From Galeruca laticollis (Eukaryota; Arthropoda; Insecta; Coleoptera; Chrysomelidae), in NCBI GenBank assembly GCA_963921935.1, contig OY998175.1, positions 259,127,209-259,191,208 on the forward strand: a DNA stretch of 64,000 nt, in the 5' to 3' direction. The position numbers were made by a program, and so were the translations under genes. Under the pieces are notes generated by a model. The model worked only from the letters and a program-made list of their open reading frames with translations, made no database searches and was not told the DNA's origin. This document shows, piece by piece, positions 45,592 to 58,136 of this stretch. Each line of letters begins with the position of its first letter. The first letter of the stretch is position 1.

Positions 45592-47176
45592 CGGCGTGGA
45601 GTGTAGTGGCATCCGCCCATGTTAAAATCGCGGTAGCTGTGGCATCCGCGTCCGCGTCCATCGAGCTCCAAAATATCGCTAACGGATTAGTGAATTCTTG
45701 GGAATCTATTGCTGATGGACCTCATTTTGGTCGTTTTTTGTATAAACCTATACAACAAGGTTCACAGGTTCTCGGTACGCGGCGTTATAGTAGCACACTT
45801 ATATATTTATTATATATCTGACGCACAAAGTGGCATCCTTCAGGAGACATATCGAAAAACTGTATAGTTTGGCGTCTTTATATGTATTTTTCTTGCATTG
45901 TGGCATCCTGACAGTGTTGCCGATCTCACTTTTGATTATAGATAGCTTTTAACATTGAATGTGATGATTTACATCTGTTTTAATTTTTTTATACTATTGT
46001 TGACAGTGCGGAGGATACTACTTATTGCAGAATATCTTTCGTTATTAATAGAAAAATTATATTTTCGTTCTACAGTTCACTCAAATGTTATTTTGAGGCC
46101 AAATAAAACACTACTGGCGATAAAAATGATTAATGCTGGCGATAAAACAAACTGAAGAATTCTGAATTTCCGTAAATAAGGGGAAAATGAATTGAATTTT
46201 CCAACGTTAGCCACGAGATGAAGTAAAATTACCACTCAATTTTCAGGTTAATTTTAGAATGGGTATATTTTTCTACTTCACTATAGCAGAAGTACAGTTT
46301 TTTTTGTGAAAATTCCGAAAACCTAAATGCAATCAGATTACTAGGTGGATTGTCAGTGGTTGACCTAGAATATTGAATTTCACAAAAATTTCGGAGACGT
46401 TGAAACTCTCTCTGGCCTATACAGGTTGTATCAATGATAACTGTATGGACGATAACTGCATCATTATTTGATCTAAGGCAAAAAATGTCTTAAATAAAAG
46501 TTGTAGAGAGCAATAAAAGCTATGTATACAATAGAGTTTTTTTCCCAACACCATAGCGGTTTGGTCTGTTCATTACTACACCACCGGTTCCAAACAGTGC
46601 AGAGCAAAAATGAAAGCTATGTTCCAATATATAGGGAGTCTGAAAAATGCAAAACATGTGCTAATGGTTCTACTGGTGTGATGTCTTTATACAGGGAGTC
46701 CCATACTTACATAGAATTAATCCTACAGAGTGAACTAGAGCTCAAAATGGGACGATTGAAATCAACTTTCCTCAATATGCTCCATTGAGTCGTGTGAGTT
46801 TGATGAAGGTTTTTTTTCATACTTTTGAATAAATGGAAACCCGTGAAAAGTTAGGCTCTGAATTTTGAAGAAAAAATTTGAAACTGAATTTCAAAAAGAA
46901 AAGTGTGAACACTAAATTTTAAAAAAGTCTTGAATTCACTTGAATTGCAAGACTTAGGTATAACGCTAATGAAGATCATATCAAAAGAATAAGGAATCTA
47001 AAGAGATAATGAAGTAGTGAGGAATCCATCATGACTCTGTAAAGATCAGTATCATCATTAACGCTCTCCTCTATTGTGCGTTTTAAATAGAATAGACATA
47101 AAAAAATATTTATACAAATGTTCGTACAAAAAATAAACAGTACATATTCCAAATAAATATACGTTCTCTTTATCTA

Positions 47177-47656
47177 CGGGTGTTTCTTAAGTAATCTAAA
47201 ATATTGTAGTGGGCGCTCGTCACTCCATTTTAAGACGAAAAGTTCTCATAAACATGTCTGATGTCTTGTCGTTAATGAGATACAGGGTGTCGAATTGTTT
47301 TATTATTTCAACTTTGATGTTCTATAACTCGGTTTGTAATGCCGGTGGAAAAATGCCGTATTTTTTTTATGATTGTTCTTAAAAAAAATTCGTAGCGGCT
47401 ACGTTTATGAACTGATAAGAACGAAATTAGTAAAAACCGAAAGAGGGGAGTGAGTACAATATTAAAAAGACGGCACTTTTCCACCGGCATTACAGACTGA
47501 GTTATAAAACATCAAAGTTAAAATAATACAACAATTCATAAATCTGTATCTCATTAACGACAAGACTTATCACACATGTTTATCAGAACTTTTCGTCTTG
47601 AAATGAAGTGGCAAATCGTCCACTACTATATTTAAGATTACTTAGGAAACACCCTG
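47177..47656. mobile_element. 480-bp MITE with ~200-bp TIRs, TA target
   Basis: Left end CGGGTGTTTCTTAAGTAATC and right end reading CAGGGTGTTTCCTAAGTAATC on the other strand; arms stay complementary for ~200 bp (TTTTCGTCTTAAAATG-like, GTCTTGTCGTTAATGAGATACA, TGCCGGTGGAAAA). TA flanks both sides. Unit 2 has the empty site with a single TA (51946-51947). No coding capacity, so it depends on a Tc1/mariner transposase in trans. Confidence 0.88.
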
Positions 47657-49589
47657 TATAGTTTGCCAACGAATATACTAGAAATCCCGCTATTTTGTTA
47701 TTGAATGAGCGTACGATCTGAAATTTGGGTGATTTGTATGGGTACATGGGATGAAAATTTCAGGTAGTTAAACATCTGTCTGCAATTTCCGGTTCAATCG
47801 AAAACTTAACGAATTCCGTTGTTACAAAAGGAACTTCATAAATGTTATTTTTAAATTTGAATTCTAAGAAAAACAATGTTAAACATTTATCATATCATTT
47901 TCTTATCTTTGACGAATAGAATAAAATCATAAAAAAGCTTGTTAAAGAGTAACTTTTATTCAAATGCGCTATAAAGTGAAAAATAATTCCTTTGTATGTA
48001 AAACGTGGAATTCTGTAGGTTACAGATTAAAAAGCTTGTGTATTCGAAATAAACATTTTTGCGGTATGCTCTGTGTGAAAAAAAATGTATACAAAGTATC
48101 GTTAAAATTGGGCAACCCTTGAGTTTTTATTTTCAAATATAAATCTATATTTTTAATTGCATTGTTTCTAATGCCAAGAGTCATGTTCCATATCGGCATA
48201 GTATTTACATCTGAACTACAGAGTGTTTAGGACATATTTAACTATACCGGTAAAATTTCAAATCCTCAATAATTAAACAAGTTCTTGTTGTACGATCAAC
48301 TTAGCATTGAGTCACTTCTTACTCACTGATATTTTTCAATTACAGCTGTTATGAAATATTAAAAGAGGTTAAAATTGTTCTCGTAATAGTTCAATATTTG
48401 CAAAACACTCTGTAGTTCAGATGAAAATACTACGCCAATATGAAACCTCTTGGCATTAAAAAAATTGCAGTGAAAAATACAAGTCCGTATTTGAAAATAA
48501 AATATTGTGGGTGGCCCAATGTGTACCATACTTTCTATACAATTTTTATTCGCTTGTTTGGAAAGTCTACAAAAAGTTGCTATGGCAAACTTTTGGAAAA
48601 TCCTCGCCAATAAAAAGATGTCGGCAAAAGAAGAATTTCAAAATTTCCAGTTTTTCCGGTATAACTCCGGAACTAAAGAAGCTAGTTTGTTTTGAATCAT
48701 GTAAATGACCTCTGAAATACACAACTTTGCCCCCATTTTTCTATCCCTATATCTCTTACCGTTACCACGATCCCAATGCATAGACTCGAATTTGAATAGC
48801 ATTGTATAAGAAGTGTGGAAAGTGACTTATTCCATACTAGTGTTACGTACTCTCTATTTCCTACGACCATGAATATACAAACTGTGTGAATTATAATTGT
48901 TGAAATATGAATTCTGAATATATAATTATTATAATGCGGACTAACAGAACGCAAAAATTGTCTTTCGTTAGTCCGCATTCGATCCTCTCTATTGCTCTTT
49001 CTCCAATTACGACTATTCAATTACTAGATTTCTTGCTACAGACGGATTCTGTAGTAAGACGAAGTCCATATCTTTATTCTTTATCTTTTATTCTTACATT
49101 AATTTAATTTTAATTACTTTTCTTAACGTTGTCTAATTTTAATTTTGTTTGACGTTTGCATATTTATGTAAATTTTCCTGATCTTAATAAAATTTTCCTG
49201 CAGTATATTTCTCATATTACCTACTGATACATCTTGGATTATACTGGATGCCTCGGGCATGTGAGAGCTTTCTTTTTATAATACTTTTCATGGGAATGAT
49301 ATACACATTTAAGGCCTGATGATGGCTCAGTGTGACGGAACTAGTTGCCCCTGTAACTTGTAATAATATATGCTGTAGCGTTTTATTTACTGCTATTTGC
49401 CTACATAATACATTCGAGATGGATCGTCTTTCTCATTAATTTTAACGTAAGTTATAATCGCTGATAAACTATAAATATAAATTGAAAATCATTTTAGATA
49501 TTTTTGGTTGTGGTAAAAATAAATAGTCAATTATTCATTAGTAGTTTGTTTGTTTAAAGAGCTCTAAATTTGATAAAAGAGTATATAAA

Positions 49590-49934
49590 ATGAGTAAGCT
49601 GTCTCTTCCATTTGTAATAAAGTATGTGAATGTACAATTATAGGTACTTACAAAAACAATTTCCCGTCCTTCTCCACTGCAGAAAAAACATGTTCCTAGC
49701 GAAGAAACTCGCACCATTATAGAGTCAATCTTTGATAAGTTACAACTATTTCTTTTGATGGGTACAGTCTCCATTGTGATAGAGATCGTAAAATATTATC
49801 GTTGTTCTAACAGATTATTAAGAAAAATAGTTCATATTTATAACTGGGTTATGAGAAATAAGTTTAATTTGAAACTAATAATAAGGTTATTAGAATGTTA
49901 TTTTAGGATTCTAAAGACTGTCTTTTTTGTATAA
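49590..49934 (+). pseudogene. Small conserved ORF in unit 1
   Basis: The frame MSKLSLPFVIKYVNV.. continues through RTIIESIFDKLQLF and RKIVHIYNWVMRNKFN to a stop at 49932. It parallels 57464-57734 in unit 2 but has an extra 75 bases (25 codons including a TAG). No known domain; a coding role is uncertain. Confidence 0.25.
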
Positions 49935-50270
49935 AATGTAGCTTCACATGGATTTGTATTAACCGTCAACGTCCCAATTACTAGAATATTGTGTTTCATT
50001 CTTATCTCTCAAAAGAAAAACAAATTCATATTTAAAATTAATGGAAGTCACTTCGTACGCGATCTATACACAATATACAGGACGCACAAATTCTTACACA
50101 AGTTCAAATCTAACTACTAATAATCTATCAAGGTCCCAGTGTTGCCAAATAATAGGAAGCCACTCTGTGCGTGATCTCGATGCATTGGGGATGCTCTATA
50201 TACATATTGTATATTTCGGGGGATGACACAGCGCTACAAATCTATACGGATGCCACTTCAACCGCTATCG

Positions 50271-50273
<3 letters not shown>

Positions 50274-50323
<50 letters not shown>
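50274..50323. repeat. (TA)n microsatellite between units 1 and 2, in an inverted repeat
   Basis: The TA tract is flanked by GGATGCCACTTC on the left (50248) and GAAGTGGCATCC on the right (50338), so the tract forms the loop or stem of a possible cruciform. Confidence 0.85.
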
Positions 50324-50328
<5 letters not shown>

Positions 50329-52202
50329 TCACAGCGTGAAGTGGCATCCGCCCATGTTAAAATCGCGGTAGCTGTGGCTTCCGCGGCACTATGACTTCCG
50401 ATATACGGACGTCACAGTGCATCGAGCTCCAAAATATCGCGAACGGTTCAGTGAATGCTTGGGAATCTATTGCTGATGAAATCAGCAGGACGTCACTTTG
50501 GTCGTTTTTTGTATAAACCTATACACCAAGGTTCACAGGTTCTCCGTACGCGGCGTTATAGTAGCACACGTATATATTTATTATACATCTGACGCACAAA
50601 GTGGCATCCGTCAGTATACATATCGAAGAACGGTATAGTTTGGCGTCTGTATATGTATTTTTCTTGCATTGTGGCATCCTGGCAGTGTTGCCGATCTCAC
50701 TTTTGGTTATAGAAAGCGTTTAACATCGAATGTGATGATTTACATCTGTTTTAATTTATTGATACCATTGTTGACAGTGCGGAGAATGCTAGTTATTGCA
50801 GAATATCTACCTTTATAAATAGAAAAATTATATTTTCGTTCTACAATTCACTTAGATTTGATTTTGAGGCAAAATAAAAAAACTACTGGCGATAAAACAA
50901 ACTAAAGAATTCTGAATTTCCGTGAATAAGGGGCAAATGAATTGAATTTTCCAACGTAAACCACGAGATGAAGTGAAATTACTACTATTTTCAGGTTAAT
51001 TTTCGAATGGGTATATTTTTCTACTTCACTGTAGCAGAAGTAGTTTTTTTTTGTGAAAATTCCGAAAACCTAAATGCCATCAGATTACTAGGTGGATTGT
51101 TAGTAGTTGACCTAGAATATTGAATTTCACAAAAATGTCGGAGACGTTGAAGCTCTCCCTGGCATATACAGGGTGTATCAATGATAACTGTATGGACGAT
51201 AACTGCATCCTTATTTGATCTAAGGCAAAAAATGTCTTAAATGAAAGTTGTAGAGGGCAATAAAAGCTATGTCTACACTAGAGTTTTTTTCTCAACACAA
51301 TAGCGGTTTGGTCTGTTCATTACTACACCACCGGTTCCTAACAGTGCAGAGCAAAAATGAAAGCTATGTACCAATATATAGGGAGTCTGATAAATGCAAA
51401 ACTTAAACATGTGCTAATGGTTCTACTGGTGTGATGTCTGTATACAGGGTGGCCCAGACCAACATACAATTAATCCTACAGAGTGAACTAGAGATCAAAA
51501 TAGGGCGATTTAAATCAACTTTTCTTTATATGCTCTATTGAGTCGTGTGAGTTTGATGAAGGTTTTTTCTCATATTTTTGAATAATTCGAAACCCGTGAA
51601 AAGTTAGGCTCTGAATTTTGAAGAAAAAATTTGAAACCGAATTTCAAAAAGAAAAGTGTGAACACGAAATTTAAAAAAAAGCCTTGAATTCACTTCAATA
51701 GCTATACTTAGGTGTAACGCTAATGAAGATCATATCAAAAGAATAAGGAATCTAGAGAAATACTGAAGTAGTGAGGAATCCATCATGACTGAGTACAAGT
51801 TTTCAGATCAGTATCATCATTAAAGCTCTCTCTAATGTGCGTTTTAGAGGGAATAGACATAAAAAAATATTTTATGAAACTTATACAAATGTTCGTACAA
51901 AAAATAAACAGTACATATTCCAATTAAACATGTTTTCTATTTATGTATAGTTTGCCAACGAAATTACTAGCCAGCCCGCTATTTTGTTATTAAATGGGCG
52001 GTCGGTTTGAAATTTGATTGATTTGTATAGGTACATTGGATAAACATTTCAGGTATTTAAACATCTGACTGTCATTTCTGGATCAATCGGAAACTTAACG
52101 AACTTCGTCATTACGAAAGGAGCTCCCTAAATGTTTTTTAAATTTGGATTCTAAGAAAAAGTATGTTAAACATTTATCATATCCTTGACTTATTTTTGAC
52201 GA

Positions 52203-53165
52203 TGTTTGAGTAGTACATTTTATCCTCTCTAACAAAAAGTGAGAGTGTGTGCGAGAAGTCCGGTATTATTTTTCAATGTCATTTCATTCGTATGTAGGTA
52301 TGATGAGAACAATAACATTCCTCCCGATTCTACAAGAGGTGGTGTTAAATCCTATAGTCAGATGTTGAAGACGTCATATATTTATTTCAAGTGGAAGCCT
52401 ACTATTAAACCCCATATTCAATATCTTCCAGAGTGTTCTGGGTCTAGAATTCCGATTTTCAGAGGTTTCATGATGACATTTTCCATGTTGGGATTTTGAT
52501 TAATATGATGATGAGAATTAATGGCTGCATGAGGATGATTTATAACGTTGAAATTTTCTGAATATGTGACTTAAGTTATTTTCAAAATCAGCGTCTGAAT
52601 ATCAAATTTTGCAGCATTATAATCGGAAGGAATGCTTTTAGTACTAGAACATACAAGGGCGCCGAAATTACAATGCGATAGATTTAGGATTTCTGGTTTA
52701 ATAAATTATTTTATTTCAAACTGATGAAATGGGCGACTCATTTGACATATCTTGGAACCGTCATAGCTAAAGATAGAGTATGAAGTATGATACATGTTTC
52801 AAGTTTTCAAGAATCCAAATATTAAAAAATACTTAGGTTATTCTATTAGAAAAAAAAACAAACTTCATTGAATTTCCATTTGAACCCTAAATTATAGTCA
52901 GATGTTTGAATACCTGAAATATTAATCTTTATGTCAAAATTCATGAACTAAACATGGCAGCTCCAAAATGGCGGACGAGATTTCTCATTATTGTCCAATT
53001 GTGGGTTGAGGTTACGAATTTATCCGGAGATTGTCAAAATTCAATATCGTGGCTCCACGATGGCAAACCAGTTAATCATAATAGCTCAGAACTCACGGAA
53101 AAATTACCTTATAATAATGAAGCTGTATCAGAAATGCATAGACTAACGAGACGACTAAAAGCATA
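52203..53165. other. Unit-2-specific ~960-bp block, unidentified
   Basis: Absent from unit 1, where the flanks join directly near 47915. It contains short frames (52239-52499, 52954-53166) without motifs. It may be an unrecognised mobile element or the remains of sequence deleted from unit 1. Confidence 0.5.
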
Positions 53166-53661
53166 AAATAAAATCATAAGAAACTTTCAAATGACAAACA
53201 TTTATTCAAATGCGCTAGTGAGTAAAAAATAATTTCTTTGGATGTATAACGTGGATTATTCTGTAGGTTACAGATTGGAAAGCTTTTGTATTCGAACTAA
53301 AAAATTTTGCAGCATGCTCTATGTGAAAAAAAATTACATACAAAGTATCGTTAAAAGATTGAGTTATTGGCGATTAAGATTAATTATTTGATTATAGAAG
53401 TTATCATTCGGGTTTTGAGATTTAGTTGTTATTTTCGGTTAGTGAAATTAAGCTATTATATCCAGTTATTACGATCAAAATTTCTATTAAGTTGTTGGCA
53501 AAAGTCATTATAGTGAATTATAATTTGGCCGTAAATCCAGTCCAGTACTTTCCAAGTGAGTGGAAATTATTTTATAAACCCAATAAAGCATTTCACCCGA
53601 GTTTCAAAGTTTTATATTCAATTTCAACAAACAATTTAGCAGTTTGGTTATTAAGAATATA

Positions 53662-54005
53662 ATTCCGTATTTTGGTGAAACCGATAGCCGATAGTTTTTT
53701 TTCTGAAGCGATAAAAACAACCTTATTTACAGTTATATTATCGCGTTCTGTATATTGTTTCTCTGGAATTAGGGTCTAATTGAAATATCATTTTGATTTT
53801 AATTTTACGAATAGTTCCGTATTCAAGAATATTATTCCGCATTTTGATAAGACTGATAAGCCGGTATCCTTTTTTCGAAAGGATAAAAACCAAAGTTATT
53901 TACAGTTTTTATCACCACATTTTGTATATTGTTTCTTTGGAATTCAGGTCTGAGCCTTCAATACAATGAAGTAGCATTTTGATTTTAATTTTTGCGATAC
54001 AGATT
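53662..54005 (+). repeat. Two diverged ~172-bp tandem units
   Basis: ATTCCG.ATTTTG... recurs at 53662 and 53834, with GATAAAAAC, TTATTTACAGTT, TTTTGTATATTGTTTCT and GGAATT blocks in the same order. Confidence 0.7.
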
Positions 54006-54160
54006 GTTATACCTAGTGTCCCGTTTCAAATTACCCAAGTACATATTAGATTCAAGTTGCATTCTAAGACACAGTTTTCTTTTGCAATTATTTGGGAAAC
54101 CGCTGTCTCACTCTCCGACCAGTATTTTAGAATAGTTTTAACCGGTAATATCGAAAATTT

Positions 54161-55435
54161 AAAGTGCCAATTCCCCTATAAAAAATTAGATTCTCAATCG
54201 AGTACGATGCCGATGGCACTGATTGATTGATAATCTAGTTTAAATTGTTTAGTTTATTTTGTTATAAACTGGTCTTGTCACATTTTCCCATCTATCCCGA
54301 TTGACTATCCCTACCGCAAAAATATAAAATTTAAAGTGTCAATTCCCCTATATAAAAAAAATTAGATTCTCAATCGAGTACGAGGCCGATGCCACTGATT
54401 GCTTGGTAATCTAATTTAAATTCTTTAGTTTCTTTTGTTATAAACTGGTCTGGTCACATTTTCCCATCTATCCCGATTGACTATCCCTACCGCGAAAATA
54501 TAAAATTTAAAGTGTCAATTCCCCTGTATAAAAATTAGATTCTCAATTAAGTACGAGGCCGATGCCACTGATTGCTTGGTAATCTAATTTAATTTGATTT
54601 GAAAATTTAAAGTGTCAATTCCCCTATAAAAAAAATTAGATTCTCAATCGAGTACGGGGCCGATGCCACTGATTGCTTGGTAATCTAATTTAAATTCGTT
54701 GGTTCCTTTTGTTATAAACTGGTCTGGTCACATTTTCCCATCTATCCCGATTGACTATCCCTACCGCGAAAATATAAAATTCAAAGTGTCAATTCCCCTG
54801 TATAAAAATTGGATTCTCAATCAAGTACGAGGCCGATGCCACTGATTTCTTGGTAATCTAATTTAATTTGATTTGAAAATTTGAAGTGTCAATTCTCCTA
54901 TAAAAAAAATTAGATTCTCAATCGAGTACGAGGCCGATGCCACTGATTGCTTGGTAATCGAATTCAAATTCGTTAGTTTCTTTTGTTATAAACTGGTCTG
55001 GACATATTTTCCCATCTATCCCGATTGACTGTCCCTACCGCGAAAATATAAAATTTAAAGTGTCAATTCCCTTGTATAAAAATTAGATTCTCAATCAAGT
55101 ACGAGGCCGATGCTACTGATTTCTTGGTAATCTAATTTAATTTGATTTGAAAATGTAAAGTGTCAATTCCCCTATAAAAAAAAATTAGATTCTCAATCGA
55201 GTACGAGGCCGATGCCACTGATTGCTTGGTAATCTAATTTAAATTCGTTAGTTTCTTTTGTTATAAACTGGTGTGGTCACATTTTCCCATCTATCCCGAT
55301 TGACTGTCCCTACCGCGAAAATATAAAATTTTTAGTGTCAATTCCCCTGTACAAAAATTAGATTCTCAATCGAGTACGAGGCCGATGCCACCGATTGCTT
55401 GGTAATCTAATTTAAATTAACTACTCCTACCGCGA
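54161..55435 (+). repeat. Satellite-like array with ~275-bp higher-order period
   Basis: The anchor AAAGTGTCAATTCCCC recurs at 54161, 54333, 54509, 54609, 54783, 54883, 55057, 55157 and 55332. Spacings are 172, 176, 100, 174, 100, 174, 100 and 175. From 54509 a long (~174) and a short (100) unit alternate, giving a 274-275-bp composite repeated three times. Both contain AGATTCTCAATC.AGTACG and GCCGATGCCACTGATT; only the long form adds the TTGTTATAAACTGGT block. Confidence 0.92.
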
Positions 55436-55550
55436 AGATAGTTTCATTCCGTGATAGGTAATTATTGTTTTATTGCTGCTCGCCGCATAATTTACAAAAC
55501 TGCTTATACCGCTTCCGCTGTTATTAACAAATTGCATTTGCTTGCTTACA

Positions 55551-56150
55551 TCTTTTTTTTTTCAAAGAGGTTTGGCATTGGTGTTTCGGCGCTTGGGGGA
55601 GTGTGGGGATGGGGAGACCCCCGACCCACTAAAACCCTTTCCTCTTTTAAGAACTTCCACTTTCCTTCTTGGACCCGCCGTTAGGACATCTCCTCAAGAA
55701 AGGAAGGAATATTGCCTAATATTCTGCATTTTCCTGGGCTCGTAACTCAACTTTCTCTTTTGCGCTTATCACATAGGTTATGACATCTGTTACCTTATTC
55801 CACCCATCTTCACATTTAAGCATCTTGTCAATGACGTTGCTTGTACTTATTTCCCCTAAATCTGAGCACAGTTCTTGGCGCTTCTCTGCCCATTGAGGAC
55901 ATTCGAAGACAGTGTGATTTGGGTCATCTACAGCTGCCCCGTAGCATATGCAACTTTCGTCTCTCTTTTTTTCTAATTTGAAAAGTAAAAGTGCCGAAAG
56001 TACCGTGGCCTGAGAGGAACTGAGTAAGATGGTAGGATATTGTCCCCCATTTCCTATTGTGCCAAGGTCGAATATTCCGGATAAAGCGTCTGGTCCAAGT
56101 TTCAGGGCCGCTCTGCCACTCTTCCTGCCATTGCTGCAGAGTCATTGCTT
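55551..56150 (-). pseudogene. R1-clade non-LTR retrotransposon, 3'-terminal fragment
   Basis: The minus strand from 56145 encodes WQEEWQSGPETWTRRFI, HLTQFLSGHGTFGTF, then with a frame slip SCICYGAAVDDPNHTVFECP (a CCHC zinc knuckle) and WNKVTDVITYVI.. to a TAG near 55721. This is the region after the RT in R1-like elements: a conserved LTQFLSGHG block, then CCHC. A ~170-bp 3' tail ends in a poly-A-like run at ~55551-55560. The RT and upstream endonuclease are missing, a typical 5' truncation. Confidence 0.85.
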
Positions 56151-57463
56151 GCTTACACCTGTTTTATTGTGTCATTGCTCACATTCCTTAAGCGCGTCAC
56201 AAAATATTGAACCATTACCAGTAAAATTTCAAATCTACAATAATTAAACAAGATCTTGTTGTATGATCAACTTGGCATTGATCCACTTCTTACTCACTGG
56301 TATTTTTCAATTACAGCTGTTATGGAATATTGAAAGAGGTTAAAATTGTTTTGGTCATAGTTCAATATACAAAAAGTTGTTATGGCAAAGTTTTGGAGAA
56401 TCGTCGCAAAATAAAAAAATGTAGGCAAAAGAAGAATTTCAAAATTTTCAATTTTCCCGGTATACTCCAGAACTAAAGAAGCTAGATTGTCTTGAATCAT
56501 TTAAAATACCTCTGAAATACACAACTTTGCCCCTATTTAACTATCCCTATATCTCTTACCGTTACCATGATCCCAATGCGTAGACTCGAATTTGAATAGC
56601 ATTGTATAAGAAGTGTGGAAAGTGACATATTCCGGACGATTGCAGGAAATAAAATTTCTAGCTAGTTATGCACTCTATTTTTCCTACGACCATGAATATA
56701 CAAATGGTGTGAATTATGAGTATTAAAGTATGAATTCTGAGTATATAATTACTATCATGCGGAGTAACAGAACGCAAAAGTTGTTTTTTGTTAGTCCGCA
56801 TTCGGTCCTCCCTATTGCTCATTTTCCTAATACGATTATTCAATTACTGGACTTCTTGCTTCAGACGGTTTCTGCCGTAAGACGAAGTCCATATTTTCCT
56901 TCTTTTTCTTTTATTTATACATTAATTTAATTTTAATTGCTTCTCTTAACGTTATCTAATTTTAATTTTGTTTGACATTTGCATAATTATGTGAATTTTC
57001 CTGATTTTGATAAAATTTTCCTACAATATATTTTCCATATTACCTACTGACACATCTTGGATTCTGCTGGATGCCACGGGCATGTGACAACTTTCCCTTT
57101 ATAATACTTTTCATGTGAATGATATATACATTTTAGACCTGATGATAGCTCAGTGTGCCGAAACTAGTTGCCCCTGTAACTTGTAATGATATATGCTGAA
57201 GTACGTATTTTGCGTTTTACTTATTGCTATTTCCTTGCATAATATATTTGAGATGGATAGTCTTTTTCATTAACATTAATGTAAGTTATAATCTCTTATA
57301 AACTACAAATACAAATTGAAAATCGTTTTAGATATTTTTGGTTGTGGTAAAAATAGAAAGTCAATTATTTATTAGTAGTTTGTTTGTTTACAGAGCTGAT
57401 TTCAAGTTTTATTTCGTTGATATAGATGTTAAGTAGCTCTAAATATGATAAAAGAATATATAA

Positions 57464-57734
57464 AATGAGTAATCTGTCTCTCTCATTTGTAATAAAGTAT
57501 GTAAATGTACGCACCATTATAGAATCAATCTTTGGTAAGTTACAGCTATATCTTTTGACGGATCCAGTCTCCATTGTGATAGAAATCGTAAAATATTATC
57601 GATGTTCCAACAAATTAACAAGACAAATAGTTCATATTCATAACTGGGTTATGAGAAATAAGTTTAATTTAAAACGAATAACAAGTTTTTTAGAATGTTA
57701 CTTTAGATTTCTAAAAACTATCTTTTATGTGTAA
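57464..57734 (+). CDS. Small conserved ORF in unit 2
   Basis: MSNLSLSFVIKYVNVRTIIE..., possibly starting at the upstream ATG 57426. About 90 codons, basic, with a hydrophobic YLL..VSIVIEIV segment. The unit 1 version is longer by 25 codons and has a stop. No known domain; antisense frames of similar length also exist, so coding status is doubtful. Confidence 0.25.
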
Positions 57735-58069
57735 AATATAGCTTCACATGGATTTGTACCAACCGTCAACATCCCAATTACTAGAGAATATGTTTCATGC
57801 TCCTCTCTCAAAAGAAAAATGAATACATATTTAAAATTACTGGAAGTCACTTTGAACGCGATCTATATACAATATACAGAACACACCGATTCTTAAAGAA
57901 ATTGAAATCTACCTACTAATATTCGATCAAGGTCCCAGTGTTGCCAAATAATAGGAAGCCACTCTGTGCGTGATCTCCATGCCTTGGGGCTGTTATATAT
58001 AGATACTGTGTATATCGGAGGATGCCACAGCGCTACAAATCTATACGGACGCCACTTCTACCGCTATCG

Positions 58070-58070
<1 letters not shown>

Positions 58071-58135
<65 letters not shown>
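58071..58135. repeat. (TA)n microsatellite before unit 3
   Basis: TA tract with a GTATA interruption, again between GGA(C/T)GCCACTTC on the left and GAAGTGGCATCC on the right. Confidence 0.9.

Positions 58136-58136
<1 letters not shown>

Larger units (their letters stand above)
45589..50273 (+). repeat. Tandem unit 1 (~4.7 kb)
   Basis: Opens with ..CGTGGAGTG.AGTGGCATCCGCCCATG and is repeated from 50324. 45589-48110 matches 50324-53360; 48230-50273 matches ~56200-58070. Similarity is high (about 90% by eye), interrupted by element insertions specific to one unit. It contains Penelope 3'-tail-like sequence (~49318), mariner-like ends (CAGG.TGTATCAATGATAAC, ~46424) and short frames, but no clear gene. 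Confidence 0.8.
50324..58070 (+). repeat. Tandem unit 2 (~7.7 kb with insertions)
   Basis: Same order as unit 1, expanded by two blocks absent from unit 1: 52203-53165 (~960 bp, content unrecognised) and 53365-56205 (~2.8 kb, holding tandem arrays and an R1-type fragment). It lacks the MITE of unit 1. No intact gene is seen. Confidence 0.8.
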
